Source of the DNA: Macrosoma leucophasiata | Lineage: Eukaryota; Arthropoda; Insecta; Lepidoptera; Hedylidae | Length of the DNA: 64,000 nucleotides | Assembly: GCA_036365455.1 (NCBI GenBank) | Contig: JAWQUS010000007.1 | Coordinates: forward strand, 22,646,001-22,710,000 | Reading direction: 5' to 3' | Shown here: positions 33,051 through 43,979 of the stretch, in pieces | Numbering within the stretch: position 1 is the stretch's first letter | Layout: each line of letters opens with the position of its first letter | The notes under the pieces: generated by a model | Seen by the model: only the letters and a program-made list of their open reading frames with translations | Told to the model about the DNA's origin: nothing | Databases searched by the model: none | Translations under genes and position numbers: made by a program

Positions 33051-33209
33051 GCCCCGTAACTATCAGAGATATAACAATTAAGGTCTCAGGGGCGGCAACT
33101 CATCTGCATTTTGACCTCTGGTCTTTGTGTGGGTGTCTACAGGCTGCAATCATTACTTAACATCAATGTGAACTGCATGCTTGCTTGCCACCTTTATTAG
33201 ATAAAAAGG
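33051..33209 (+). mobile_element. PolyA-290 retroposon, variant subfamily, 5'-truncated
   Basis: Carries 'ggccccgtaactatcagaga' instead of the 'ccggcacagaggcataac' block. The same variant is seen at 50257-50447 and 57374-57649. Confidence 0.7.
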
Positions 33210-33531
33210 CGCTAGTGGTGCGCCAGTGATTGTCACCAAACTCCTCCGAAACGGCATAACTGATTTTATGATTATTTGGGTTGACATTCATATTTATTTA
33301 TACCGCCACGGCAAAACGTAGTTCGCCAGGATAGCAGATAATAAAACGATGTACAATTTCATATTCGATAAAGGACTACATTTACCTAAAGGTACCTAAA
33401 TTAAATATTCCATTGTTATAGGCGATTGTGCTTGTCGTTGGGTATGTCATAAATTAGAGGTGCTTTTATTCCAATGTGTCCAATGAATTCCAGAATTTTC
33501 GGTTAGTTACTCGGTAGGGTTCGGTTAGTTT
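33210..33531. other. No feature recognised
   Basis: AT-rich spacer. Confidence 0.4.
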
Positions 33532-33820
33532 ACTGGTGGTAGAGCTCCAGTGACGGAGCTCGCGGGCGTAGGCACCACCGCATTACCTAATATACTTGCC
33601 GCTAAATGGTAGTGTTCAGCACTATCGTGTTCCGGTCAGGTGGTAATGTACGGCCCTGTAATTTCCGGCACAGAGGCATAACACCTAATGCCTCAGGAGT
33701 GGCAGCGCATCTGCATTTTGACTCTGGTCATTGTGTGGGTGTCTATAGGCTGCAGTCTTCACTTAACATGAATGTGAACTGCATGCTTGTTTGCCACTTT
33801 TATTACATAAAAAAAAAAAA
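33532..33820 (+). mobile_element. PolyA-290 retroposon, full length
   Basis: Nearly identical to 16930-17224 over its length, with a 12-base A tail; a young insertion. Confidence 0.9.
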
Positions 33821-33909
33821 CAGTTCCGTTCATTTGAACATCAATAACGATTTTTATACGACCATTATCATTTTCAAGTTTCGATGTTAGTAAATTCGTT
33901 AGTCTCTTT

Positions 33910-34190
33910 TCCTACACCATACTACCCGCCGAAGAGAGAAGTTCCACCCTCACCGACTGGACCTGGCAGTGCTCCACGGTGCGGCTCTCACGCGTTCCTG
34001 CTCAGAAGCGCCAGAACGTGTACCTAAATTGTCGAACGAACTTCCCTCTGAGGTGTTCCCTAGGTGCTACAATATAAAGTTCTTCAAAAATGGTGTCAAA
34101 AGAGTCCTTCAGGGCTGGCAGCGCGTTGGCAACTCCCCTGGTGTTACAAATTTTGCATAGGCGACGGTGACCACTTTCCACCACTTTGCC
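33910..34190 (+). pseudogene. LINE ORF2 C-terminal fragment
   Basis: The frame from about 33969 contains NELPSEVFPRCYNIKFFKNG and VKRVLQGWQRVGNSPGV, the conserved 'LPaeVFP..yn...FK.gvnr.l' end of jockey/CR1-like ORF2 proteins. The RT core is absent. It ends near 'ggcgacggtgaccactt'. Confidence 0.7.
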
Positions 34191-35119
34191 ACGTCTGCTT
34201 GTCTGTCTACCTAATTACATAAAAAAAAAATTGAATAATGGAAAAGGGGTTCTATCTGTCTTCATTTTTAATATTTTACCGAATCAAAGTTCTTAATTAT
34301 GGCTTGTTCAGCGCCACCCACAAGCTTTTTTTGTACTATTAGCACAAAGAAAACCAGCAAACATATAGCAAAGGTCTCCCGGATATTGAAAAACATAAAC
34401 AAATAACAATTCGGGTCAGAATCCGCCTAATCGGACTAATCTTGCGGAGTATCGGACCGAATTAACTTCGATACCGTCAATTTGCTGCTAATCCACAACT
34501 GGGTACAAAGGTAAACATGACGTACAGTTGTTTTGCTTCCGTTAGAGGCCTAAAATATATTACCATCAACCCGAAACGTACTGAGCTGACGTACGTACCA
34601 TTTGCATAGGCTAGGTAACAGAGGCGCTGTTTATGGGTCAAAATGGCGGCCTACGTACCTGGTTTTTAATTCAAAATTATATTGTAGCACACGTGAACAC
34701 CGTTGTCTGTCTACATCATTAAACAACATCATCATTAAACGTATACGATTGAACGATCTAATCATTGGTGGCATTTCATGAAATGATCGAATATATTATG
34801 ATATGAGCAATTTTATGATAGGGCCACCACACATTTTACATATAGTTTAATGATAAATACGAATATGGTGTGAAAGTTGCTTTAATCATAAAATTAAAAA
34901 AGGAGTAGTTGAATCTTTTCGGGCGATTTTCAGTTGACTATAACGATTTGCAATATTTACAGCACTCTAACACAATTACATACTATTTGGGTTCCCTGTG
35001 GGATCTGGTTTTGTGAAATATGTGTTTTTACAAGCATCGTATGCTCGTGTGTACACGATACTGTCACGTTACTGCATTGCTGCGGCCTTACAAAAAATCA
35101 CTACCCGCAGAACCACATT
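34191..35119. other. No gene recognised
   Basis: Mostly AT-rich; nothing matched elsewhere in the window. Confidence 0.45.
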
Positions 35120-35800
35120 TCCGTGTGAACTGTGAGGTCGCCGTCTTCAGCCTCTACACATCTTTACAAAAACTAAAAGTCAATTCCAAAGCGTTGCCGC
35201 CTCTGAAGCGTTTTTCTATTAGCCCTGCGTTATTTAATATGAGGTCTGATACATTACCATCCAACTGAAACACCACAGCGAAAAAAGATAGTGCTGAATA
35301 TTACCATGTAGTGGTACAATGGTGTCTTAATGTCACTACACCATGGGATTGAAGCGATCGCTATTTCGAAAACCTGTACTTTGAATTTACAGACTGTATT
35401 AGATTTAAGTTTAAATTCCAAAGAGATGTACTGAGTTTCTTCAATTGCGGAGTTCTTCTCAGTATTGACTGCCCTTGGAATTCTGCAAAGTGAATAACCT
35501 TTATTATGACGACCAAATTCATTCTTTCTCAGTTTCTTTTGAAATGGGGATATAGAGAAATTTGTAAATGATTGATGCTCTCCACATTATACAAAATTGT
35601 TCCGTTTCTGTTTAATTTATTATGTGTTTTTGATTATTATTAGCGGTTAATCACTCAAGGTTAGTTTAAAAAAAAGGACGATGTAAAAGTGCTCTCCAGG
35701 AGCCTAATTATATGAAATAAATGAATAAACTGAATAAACATAAATTAGATAATGCGGTGGTACCACTCTCGACCACCACTGGAAGTCTACCACAATTACG
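35120..35800 (-). mobile_element. Ancient PolyA-290 copy, split
   Basis: 35120-35320 has eroded minus-strand blocks ('gatagtgctga.tattacca', 'gatacattaccatc'). The head reappears at 35752-35793 ('aatgcggtggtacca', 'gaccaccactgg'). About 430 bp of other AT-rich DNA separates them. Confidence 0.5.
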
Positions 35801-36490
35801 GTATTATACTAAGCAAGTACATAGTATAAGCTCAGTCTTAAGAACGTATTAGTATTGAGACAAAAGACTTAAAGTTAAAGCTGGTGTGACGACTAAGCTC
35901 GAGTTCACGGACAATTTATTTCAAAATCTCAGCTGTTAACACGGATGTAAACGGATCATTTGCTAAGCAAACAATGTCGGGTTTGAACTGGCGTTGAATC
36001 TCTTTTAACGTTAATTACCGTTAAAATAGACCGTGAACTAAGGTTCCTGACGTCAAAGGCTGTGATTACGGTAAGTGTAATTTAATTAATGTTTTCCCCA
36101 TTTTTCGAGCCGCAATATCACGTTTAATTTAATTATAAGGATTGTTTGCGATATTCGGATTGCTTTTATGTAATTAATTTATTGTATTTACAAATAAATG
36201 TCTTCCGGCTATTCGTGGTAAATTTTGTTGCTTTGTGCGACCTAGTACACATATTTTTAGTGACCGGACAAAAAATATATATCAACGCAATACACACATA
36301 AAATAATTTGAAAAAATTGAGATGGAAGAAAACGGAAGAAATCTGGACAAATCTCTGCCAAGAAACTGAACTACTTATACCAATAAATATGCTGAATATG
36401 TTTCGATAGTATTTTTATAGCCGGTGTTTTGCTATAATTGCTGTTACGCCCTTGTGATGTTTTTCAGAAAAGGGCAAACTGAAATAGAAG
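35801..36490. other. No feature recognised
   Basis: AT-rich. Confidence 0.45.
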
Positions 36491-36781
36491 ATGGCAATCG
36501 ACAAAATAGTCCGACAAAATAATGTTAATTATGTAATAGATACATTTTCTTCTTGTACGGATGACTACCTAGTAGATCTTACGAATCCCACGGATCGTAG
36601 TTTCATTAAATATATTGAATAATCAGCATCCCCATCGTGAAGCGTAACAGAGGAAGAGGATGGTTCGGAGGTCGAGAAAGTCCACGTTCCCCGGGCCTAT
36701 CTGCCCCCGAAGCGTCGGGGACATGATCTATGGAAGGGGATACTGGTACGCAAAGAAACTCACTATGGAAAAAGAATTTAA
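36491..36781 (+). pseudogene. Unrecognised 97-codon frame with two internal stops
   Basis: From ATG at 36491 one frame runs to TAA at 36779-36781, interrupted by a TAA and a TGA about halfway. The first half is acidic (DDYLVDLTNPTDRSF); the second half has EEEDGSEVEKVHVPRAYLP and then a basic stretch. It reads like a decayed coding segment, possibly a transposon ORF, but I do not recognise it and chance is possible. Confidence 0.25.
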
Positions 36782-36957
36782 AAAAGTAATGTGGCCTATA
36801 TATATAAATATTTTTTTTATAGCTTTTTAGCCATTTTGTTTGTTATGTATGTATTTTTTTTTTTACTTTTTTCCCCCTCTTTTTTTGGACATAATACTTT
36901 TCTCTCGTTCAGTGATTCCCCCATGCACCGCTTACAACTGCTGATTAAATATATTAT
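36782..36957. other. T-rich spacer
   Basis: Several T homopolymers; nothing else. Confidence 0.4.
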
Positions 36958-37050
36958 TATTAGCGTCCCGCCCCGACTTCGCAAGGGCAACCTTCCAAGA
37001 TTAGCGCATACATACAGACAAAATAGGCGGACTTTACTTTATAATATCTG
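36958..37050 (+). mobile_element. Tail-1 element, internally deleted
   Basis: Has 'ttagcgtcccgccccgactt' and the 'ttataatat' end but lacks the middle. Confidence 0.55.
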
Positions 37051-37541
37051 TTAAATACAATTTGTTTTGAAATGAAAACTTTTAATTACTTCGTCAGTAC
37101 GGTCTTATACAATTTCACGAGTTCTATCATTGTCCAAATTGTCTCTACCACCATTCTACAGTGACTTAATGCGCCATATTTTATGTACGCCCCAGATCAC
37201 TCCTGTGACGTACCATTTTATGCCTCGATTTTATTAACTTCGTATATTTTGCGGAATTTACGACAATCGTTAAAAAGTCTGGCTCATGCTTTGATTTTGC
37301 GGGTGAATATTAAAATGTTACTTACAATTTTTTGTTTATACCCCAGTTTCCTCTAAATTGATCTTTAAAATTGAGGAGATTTTATTATGAGTCTTCTGGT
37401 TGGTTCTTCTATATTTGCATGTGTTTTGTTATTGAATATTATATTCGGACAGTCTGCCCGAGAACACGGAAGCTGAAAAGCGACGGAAACAAAAGAATCA
37501 TTTAAGCTTAATATAAGCAAGATAAATAAATCCGCATAATA
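37051..37541. other. No gene; 40-bp repeat near 37450-37490
   Basis: 'cacggaagctgaaaagcgac' occurs inverted at 45010-45035. Otherwise unrecognised. Confidence 0.45.
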
Positions 37542-37872
37542 GAAGCGCGCATGGCCCCGCGGCTGGTGTAGATCGTAAGCTATCTACTCGGTTAAGCGAT
37601 ACGGGCGCGATCGGGTGTGTGATGGGTGATCGCTAGTGGCAAATTAAAATGCGCGTTTCCGTGCTTCGGAGGGCACGTTAAGCTGTCGGTCCCGGTTTCT
37701 ATTGATAAATAGCAGTCATTAAACCTTGTCGGAGGCCTTATGGGTGGTTTGAAATCATCCGACAGTGAGTTGGCCAATAACCCGAATTGGATCAGTGTGG
37801 CGGAGCAAGCTTCACGCCTCCCCCCAAAAAAGGGGTGAGACAGCAGTGAGACGTATAATGGGTTGCCATTAT
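37542..37872 (+). mobile_element. 5S-SINE, near full length
   Basis: Head 'gaagcgcgcatggccccgcg', then 'gatgggtgatcgctagtggc', and tail 'gagacgtataatgggttgcc' + (ATT)n. It carries several point changes against the 20087 copy. Confidence 0.9.
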
Positions 37873-37986
37873 TATTATTATACTATGTTGTTTACTTATT
37901 ATAAGTACAAGAACTATTTTAATTGTAGTCACTAAAAATTGACTGCACATGGACTTTGCGCGTGCTAACCGAAGCACGTCCAGTCC

Positions 37987-38042
37987 ACACAGAGTGAGCT
38001 GCCTCGCGCAGCAAATGCCTCGCGAGGCTGCTCGCTCTGTGT
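37987..38042. repeat. GC-rich palindrome, 22-bp arms
   Basis: 'acacagagtgagctgcctcg' is mirrored by 'cgaggctgctcgctctgtgt' with two mismatches and a ~12-nt loop; probably a MITE core. Confidence 0.7.
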
Positions 38043-38071
38043 AGACCCGGCTAATACCGTACTATCAGTGC

Positions 38072-38393
38072 CATAGAGGAACACGGGCCACCGGCCGCCG
38101 CGGCGGACCGGAGGGGAGTAGCCACATGCAGGCTTTCCCCTCTGTCAAAGTACAAGCCCAAATAGTCCTACGCCTGTCGCCCAGATGTTTAAATGTGTGC
38201 GTGAAATTGTTTTTGTATTTTGATAAAGTCAAGGTGTGAGTTACATAGTAATAGACGTTTTTTGCAGTGTGTGTGTGTGTGTATCACACGTAGTTCCCCC
38301 CGTAAAAACCCAGACTGTTTTGCGTTGGTAATAAACGCTATGGCTACTCCCCTCCGGTCCGCCGCGGCGGCCGGTGGCTCATGTTGCTCTATG
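38072..38393. mobile_element. 322-bp MITE with 8-bp TSD (hAT-like), copy 1
   Basis: The ends 'catagaggaac' and 'gttgctctatg' head imperfect TIRs of about 50 bp that include 'gccgcggcggaccggagggg' and its complement. The element is flanked by exact 8-bp direct repeats 'atcagtgc' (38064-38071 and 38394-38401). 8-bp TSDs are the rule for hAT and P superfamilies. It has no coding capacity. Confidence 0.9.
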
Positions 38394-39103
38394 ATCAGTG
38401 CTTACGTATGCAATGTGCCACAGAGATAACACTTTACAAAGTGGAAACTAGCCGATTGTCTCTTTGTTATGCTTGATGTGCAATGTTACTTGGTGGGTGC
38501 TGTACATTTATATCTATAGTGAGCTCAGTCATTCAGGAGCTCTACCACAGGACCAGTTTAATTAAATTAAAGTAACTCTAGTACCTAAGTAGACACGAAT
38601 GTAGTGGAAATGCAGAACGAATATTAATATTTAAATTCATCTGTGCGGTTCTCCAAATTAAAATGAGGTAGCTGTAGCTGTCGATCTCATCCCGTGGATG
38701 TGGAAAAAAATGAAAAAGTTAAATACTCGCTAGAAACGGAATTACCGTGAATTAAACAGTTTGAAGAGAATTCTAGATGGAACAATTTTAATTGTGCCCA
38801 CTATAATTTGGACTACGCTGATATACGAATTCGAAAAACTTCGTGTTGTCTAAGAATGAAATAATGTGTCAAAGGTTTAACAGATACGGACTATTTGTAT
38901 GGGAAAATAAAATTGTAGTTTTTACAATTGCCCTTCAATTTATTCATATTTCCTTTCCTTTAAAACCTTCCCTGGACTTCCAAAAATCATTCAAAACCAA
39001 TATTAGCCAAATGGTAAAGCCGTTCTCGAGTGAACAGCAATTGATTTTTATAGGTATTTATAGACTAGCTGACCCGGCATAAGTTGTTATGTTAAACAAT
39101 CAC
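38394..39103. other. No gene; small remnants
   Basis: 38435-38515 resembles 13910-14000 (MITE piece), and 38518-38551 is a PolyA-290 head scrap ('gagctctaccac'). The rest is AT-rich and unassigned. Confidence 0.45.
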
Positions 39104-39246
39104 CTCTTTATTCATAAACGTACATTAGAGACGTTTTAGATATAGAATGCTTTGTCTTTGTCAGTTACATTGTCAAATGTGCAGGATAGAAAAAGACAAA
39201 GGAGAGATTAGCAACACTTTAGCTATAATAAGTTTATGAATAAGGG
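39104..39246 (-). mobile_element. MITE with 'ccccttattcata' ends, copy 2
   Basis: Reverse-orientation relative of 14694-14840, with terminal inversions 'ttattcataaac' / 'gtttatgaataa' and the shared core 'tgctttgtctttgtcagtta' to 'caggatagaaaaagacaaag'. Confidence 0.75.
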
Positions 39247-39769
39247 GGTTAATCTTTAAGACTTTTCTTGCATCAATGTTTAAGCCTCGCTTAATGGTCT
39301 TTATATTATAAAAATCCAGTGAGTTATCATCGATGTGAACAACGCGATTGGCTGGTGTGAGTTAAATTATATTAAAAAAGGCAACCGGACGTATAGAAAC
39401 AACAAAGAAAAGTGATGAACGAATCAGTCAATGAATTTAAAATTTGGCAAGACACCAACCAAATGATGATTTAAAAATTGATAGGCATTAATTAATGCAT
39501 CATTCTGACGTGTCAACGTGTCGTGATTCGGTAAATATAACAAGAAATATAAATAAGTGTTCGGACTAAGTCATTTAGCATTTTCTTTCAAAAGCAAAAG
39601 CATTTCTTTGGCCGCTGCAAGAGGCCTTCATTAAGAAAAGTTAACGAGTAGTCATTCGTATTTGTGGAATGATTTTCACGTTTAACAAGTTTAGTCAGGG
39701 TGGCTATAAGCATAGATTTCTTCGGACTAGCGTTCGCCCATACTCAAAATCTATGATAATATACAGGAC
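39247..39769. other. No feature recognised
   Basis: AT-rich. Confidence 0.45.
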
Positions 39770-39985
39770 TAGCGGCCCGCCCCGGCTTCGCGCGGTTGAA
39801 ATGTTACCTACCCTCGCCTATTCATTTTAGCGTGATGTTATATAGCCTAAAGCCTTCCTCGTTATATGGGCTATCTAACCATGTAATATTTTTTTAAATC
39901 GGACCCGTAGTTTCTGAAATTACCGCGTTCAAACAAACAAACTTTTCAGCTTTATACGAGTAATAAGTATTAGTAAGTAATATGT
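39770..39985 (+). mobile_element. Tail-1 element
   Basis: From 'ctagcggcccgccccggctt' to 'aacttttcagctttata'; the (CAAA)n run is shorter than in 13995-14217. Confidence 0.75.
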
Positions 39986-40035
39986 ATAGATTAATTTTAA
40001 TTAGCGCATCACCTCTTGCAGGCAGTCTCTCTACT

Positions 40036-40106
40036 TCGGTAGCTCAGTTGGGAGAGCGGCCGGACTCGAGATCCCAGTGGTCGAGTTCATGTCCCGTCTG
40101 TCAATT
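40036..40106 (+). tRNA. tRNA-like sequence, probably a pseudogene or SINE head
   Basis: 'cggtagctcagttgggagag' is a good tRNA D-arm/A box, and 'ggtcgagttcatgtccc' resembles a T-arm/B box with a changed C. The anticodon stem region ('ccggactcgagatccca') pairs only partly; if read as a tRNA the loop 'ctcgaga' would give anticodon CGA (Ser). The weak stem and altered B box argue against function. Confidence 0.35.
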
Positions 40107-40305
40107 TTTTATTACCATTCTTGTATAAAAATATTTCACTCGCATTTATTATTACGAAAAATAAAATAGAATAAAACGATTGGTATTAAATATAACTTGC
40201 TGCCATTCGTTGCGTGTTGGACAAGGTCGACTGCAATTCACTGTGAATGTCACTGATAACTAACCACCTATGAACTCTTTTTTTTCCATTCATGAAGTGG
40301 TAATG

Positions 40306-40742
40306 GCCTTATTACACGACACGGTATTCAGGGTACGATTGCAAGGGTCAGGGTATGTAATAACATTTAGGGAGTTAGGGCCCTAATTAGGGCGACCGGA
40401 GCGACCCGTTCAGCCTAACGCCCTAACTACACACAGTACAAATATGAACAGTATGGAAACAACGTACAAAAAACTGTCAAAAAGGCACACTCACACAAAC
40501 ATGCGCATCGACGCTCGAGTAGCAAGTGACTCGGAGCTGCAGCACCGCGAGCACCGCTTAGGGGCCTCGTTGATGCGCATGTTTGTGTGATTGCGCCGTT
40601 TCAACGTTTTGTACGTAGTTTCCATACTGTTCATATTTGTACTGTGACTGAGTTAGGGCCCTGTAGACCGGATAGTGTAATAAGCGGCAACCCAGCGCGA
40701 GGCCACGCTCACCCTTGAATACCGTGTCGTGTAATAGCCTTT
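40306..40742. mobile_element. 435-bp palindromic MITE, copy 1
   Basis: The ends 'ttattacacgacacggtatt' and 'aataccgtgtcgtgtaatag' are inverted. Inner arms ('gtacaaatatgaacagtatg', 'cacacaaacatgcgcatc') are also mirrored, so nearly the whole element folds on itself. 'gggcgaccggagcgacccg' lies left of centre. No coding capacity. Confidence 0.85.
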
Positions 40743-40869
40743 TAAACACTTACAGCTTATACAGTTCAACAAATCAATGTTACAAACTTTACCTCTACAT
40801 AATATTAGCACAGTCTAAAGAAAACGAACATGTTTTAGTATCTGTGTGACATCTGCGGGCACATAACCA

Positions 40870-40996
40870 AACGCCGAGGTACTGGGAAACATTATTATTT
40901 ATCTATTCTGTGGTTACCTCTGATAGCCCCCGAATCTAGGAATCGAACCCAGGACCCTAGCTTAGTAGTAGTAGCCTGTACCACTAGTCTATTGAA
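40870..40996 (-). mobile_element. tSINE-1, old 5' fragment
   Basis: Minus-strand head with the B box read as 'ggaatcgaacccagg' and A box 'ctgtaccactagtct', retaining little of the body. Confidence 0.65.
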
Positions 40997-41244
40997 ACGA
41001 TTTAACGTAACATCCTATTAATTTTGACTATTAATGGTGACCCTATTAGTATTTCCCAGTTAAACATGGCGGATTTGAGCGGTGTTATTCTCAACCCCTA
41101 ATTGGTCACCGTCTGGAATTTATGTTTCTACTTAAAATATTTCAAAAAATACTCTTTTTATCCCGACGGAATAAGTTTAAGTTTGAGTCTTGCTTCTTTC
41201 GATATTTTACATGTCTTGCTTCTTTGGTAACATAAACCTTTTAA

Positions 41245-41655
41245 CTGGTGTTAGAGCTACAGTGATGGAGCTCGTTCTGTTTCCCAAGTTCATCTTATAA
41301 GTGGATCGACTACACAATAACCAGAAGTCAAAGTGCAGATGCGTTGCCACCCCTGAGGACTAAAGGACTTATTACACGGCACGGTATTCAGGGTACGATA
41401 GCAAGGGTCAGGGTAGTGTAATAACATTTAGGGTAGGGTAGTGTAATAACGGTTAGGGCCTTAAATAGGGCGACCGGAGCGGCCCGTGTATTTGTACTGT
41501 GATTGAGTTACGGCACTGTCGACCGGATAGTGTAATAAGCGGCAACCCGGCGCGAGGCCACGCCCACCCTTTCTGTCGGACACTGAATACCGTGTCTTGT
41601 AAATAGCCTTTTATGATCTTTTGCCTCTGTGATAGTTATTAAGGGGCCATACTTT
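41245..41655 (-). mobile_element. Old PolyA-290 copy interrupted by a MITE
   Basis: 'aagtgcagatgcgttgccac' plus 'ccctgagg' (41330-41360) continues after the MITE as 'ttgcctctgtgatagttatt' and 'aaggggccatac' (41620-41652). 41245-41280 also carries a plus-oriented head scrap. Confidence 0.65.
41365..41611. mobile_element. Palindromic MITE, copy 2 (shorter), nested
   Basis: Same ends as 40306-40742 ('ttattacacggcacggtatt', 'aataccgtgtcttgtaaata') and the same 'gtagaccgg'-type and 'ggcaacccggcgcgaggcca' blocks. The inner palindrome is deleted. It interrupts an older PolyA-290 copy. Confidence 0.8.
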
Positions 41656-41667
41656 GCCTCTTTGGTA

Positions 41668-41905
41668 CAGGTAAGTGCATGCATACAAGCATACAAGCAA
41701 ATACCCTCGATTCGTCGGTTACGTTTTGGCCCATGTAACAGGTGGCGAGCTTCTTGACATCTCCGGGCACATTACAAAATTCTGAGGTACTGAGAAACTT
41801 CCAGAAAATGGAAAAATCCCAGTAGAACCAGAGATAAAGGATTTCACTCCGTTATTTTTGATAGCCCTCGACCCGGGAATCGAACCCAGCGTAATAGTCT
41901 ACTTA
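41668..41905 (-). mobile_element. tSINE-1, 5'-damaged
   Basis: Minus-strand copy from 'gtgcatgcatacaag' to the B box 'cgacccgggaatcgaaccc', ending before the A box. Its 3'-most 'ttacaggcgtgaag' is missing. Confidence 0.8.
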
Positions 41906-42255
41906 GGATGTTATTAAATACGCGAGAAAATCCGCAAATATAATTTCTACAATGTATGGTAAGGACTTTTTATAGTTTTGCGTCTATTTGAAGCCCTCCA
42001 GATGGTAATGGTTGCCGGACACGGATCAGATGGAAAGTTTGGGGTCACTTATCTTGACAAACTTATCCCATTTACATATTCATGACACACAACTAAACTA
42101 ATTATGTATTCTTTGTTAAGTATGAAATCCGATTAATATTAATGAGTCTCTTAAGCTTCTTTCCTGCTAAAATTATGAACGTCATCGGTTTTTATGAAAC
42201 TACTCTCTCTCAAAGCATTTAAAATATCGCAGTGGCAAATCAACTGAGACCTGAG
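41906..42255. other. No feature recognised
   Basis: AT-rich. Confidence 0.4.
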
Positions 42256-42416
42256 TAATGGTAATGTACGGCCCTGTAATTTCAGGCACAGAGGCCATAA
42301 CACCTTAGGCCTCAGGAGTGGCAGCGCATCTGCATTTTGACCTCTGGTCATTGTGTGGGCATAGGCTGCAGTCATCACTTAACATCAATGTGAATAAAAA
42401 AAAAAAAAAAAAAAAA
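42256..42416 (+). mobile_element. PolyA-290 retroposon, 5'-truncated
   Basis: Starts at 'ggtaatgtacggccctgtaa' and ends 'aatgtgaat' + 22 A's. The last 25 bp before the tail are missing, so poly(A) joins an earlier point than in other copies. Confidence 0.85.
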
Positions 42417-42529
42417 GGTAACTCTGGATTATTGACAATATCGACGACACAACACAGCTTCACTATCGCCGATGATTTACAAATATGCTGTATTTAATTA
42501 CCTATCATCCATATCAACTGCATGCTTAT

Positions 42530-42643
42530 GGGCGGCCACACAAAACTGCGGTGCAGACGCGACGCCGCATCGCAGGCGATGCAATCGTGCGAGCTCGCAG
42601 ATTTGCGATGCGATGCGAATGCGCAGTTTTGTGTTGGGAGCCC
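42530..42643. mobile_element. 114-bp GC-rich foldback MITE
   Basis: 'acacaaaactgcg' (42538-42550) is mirrored at 42622-42634, with outer 'gggc'/'gccc'. Between them lies 'cgcatcgcaggcgatgcaat' and its near-complement. Confidence 0.75.
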
Positions 42644-42697
42644 TATTTGCCAGTATCCAGTTACCAAAAAGTTAAGTAATATAACTTGGTGTAATTT

Positions 42698-42841
42698 ATA
42701 ACCTCGGAGTTTAGTAATGTGCCCGAAGATGTCAATAGCCTCTTCACCTCATAGAACAAACGTGACTGGCTAATATTAGGTCTTTGCATGTATGCTTGAA
42801 TGCCTCTGCTTTCTCCTTCAAGGACTACAGGCGTGAAGTTC
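42698..42841 (+). mobile_element. tSINE-1, 3' half, diverged
   Basis: From 'cctcggagtttagtaatgtg' to 'ctacaggcgtgaagttcg'; tRNA head absent. Confidence 0.75.
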
Positions 42842-43247
42842 GTTCTCTGCATAAAATTGAATATAAAAAGGACTGTACCACTGCAAATTGCAACATATCC
42901 TCTATGTTCCCAGTGCGTAAAAAATGAAAGAAACGAGGTCCTTTTCCCGACCTTAATAAATCGCTGTCGATGTATTTATTGAAAATCTATATATTTTAAT
43001 ACACGATTTGCGTAAATAGGTATTTGGTGATGATTTCCCAGGGGTGATTTAACCTTGCGTTAGGGTTGGAATTTTTTATTTTATAGCTAGCCGAGTTTCG
43101 CCGAATTATGTGGGCTTATTTGTATTAGGATTATGAGGGTAGAGCCTGAAATGGTTATCAATAATGAATTATTTCCATATTGAACGATCGATTTGGATTG
43201 GACGAATATTTAAAACACTAACTGTTTTTTTTTGGTTTGGTTTGACT
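42842..43247. other. No feature recognised
   Basis: AT-rich; nothing seen. Confidence 0.4.
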
Positions 43248-43558
43248 GCCTCGGTAGCCTAGTGGTAGCCGGCCACTACTACTACGCTGAGGTCCTGGGT
43301 TCGATTCCCGGGTAGGGGGTTATCAGAGATAATGGTGTAAAGTCCTTTATCTCTGGTTCTATTGGGATTCCATTTACTGGAAATTTCTCAATACCTCGAA
43401 GTTTGGTAATGTGCCCGGAGATGTCAACAGGCTAGCCACCTGTTACATGGGCCAAAAACGTAACCAGCGAATCGTGGGTGTTTGCATGTATGCTTGAATG
43501 CATACATTTACCTTTGCTTACCCCTTCGGGGGTTACGGGCGTGAAGTTACGTTTTTTT
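43248..43558 (+). mobile_element. tSINE-1, full length
   Basis: A box 'ggtagcctagtggtagccgg', B box 'gggttcgattcccgggtagg', complete body, and end 'gcgtgaagttacg' + T-run. It abuts the older PolyA-290 copy at 43558. Confidence 0.9.
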
Positions 43559-43782
43559 TAACTGGTAGAGTTCCAATGTCAGAGCTCGAGTGCGTAGGCG
43601 ACACATCATTATCTTATCTTTAAATGTTAATGTTCCGGACTATCGTGTTCCGGTCATATGATAAAGTATGACCTCGTAACAACTATCACAGAAGCACAAA
43701 TAGGCAATTTTTGTGTAGATGTCAAATAGGCTGTAGTATTCACTTACCATCAATGAGAGCTGCATGTTTGTTGGTGGTAAAT
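43558..43782 (+). mobile_element. Old PolyA-290 copy
   Basis: 'aactggtagagttccaatgt' through 'gttccggactatcgtgttcc' to 'caatgagagctgcatgtttg'; many substitutions. Confidence 0.7.
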
Positions 43783-43802
43783 CATTATATCAAGTCTACT
43801 AA

Positions 43803-43979
43803 ATGTACGGCCCTGTAATTTCCGGCACAGAGGCATAACACCTTAGGCCTCAGGAGTGGTAACGCATCTGCATTTTGACCTCGGTCTTTGTGTGGGTGTC
43901 TTTAGGCTGCAGTCATCACTTAACATCAATGTGAACTGCATGCCTGTTTGCCACTTCCATAACATAAAAAAAAAAAAAA
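43803..43979 (+). mobile_element. PolyA-290 insertion with exact 20-bp target-site duplication
   Basis: 5'-truncated copy starting 'atgtacggccctgtaatttc' and ending in 14 A's. It is flanked by exact 20-bp direct repeats, 43783-43802 and 43980-43999 (beginning 'cattatatcaag'). This proves mobilisation by target-primed reverse transcription. Confidence 0.95.

Noticed and set aside
33606..33890. MVVFSTIVFRSGGNV-type frame, also seen at 4377 and, on the minus strand, 57195
   Set aside because: It lies inside PolyA-290 copies and is broken in most of them; a shadow of the retroposon sequence.
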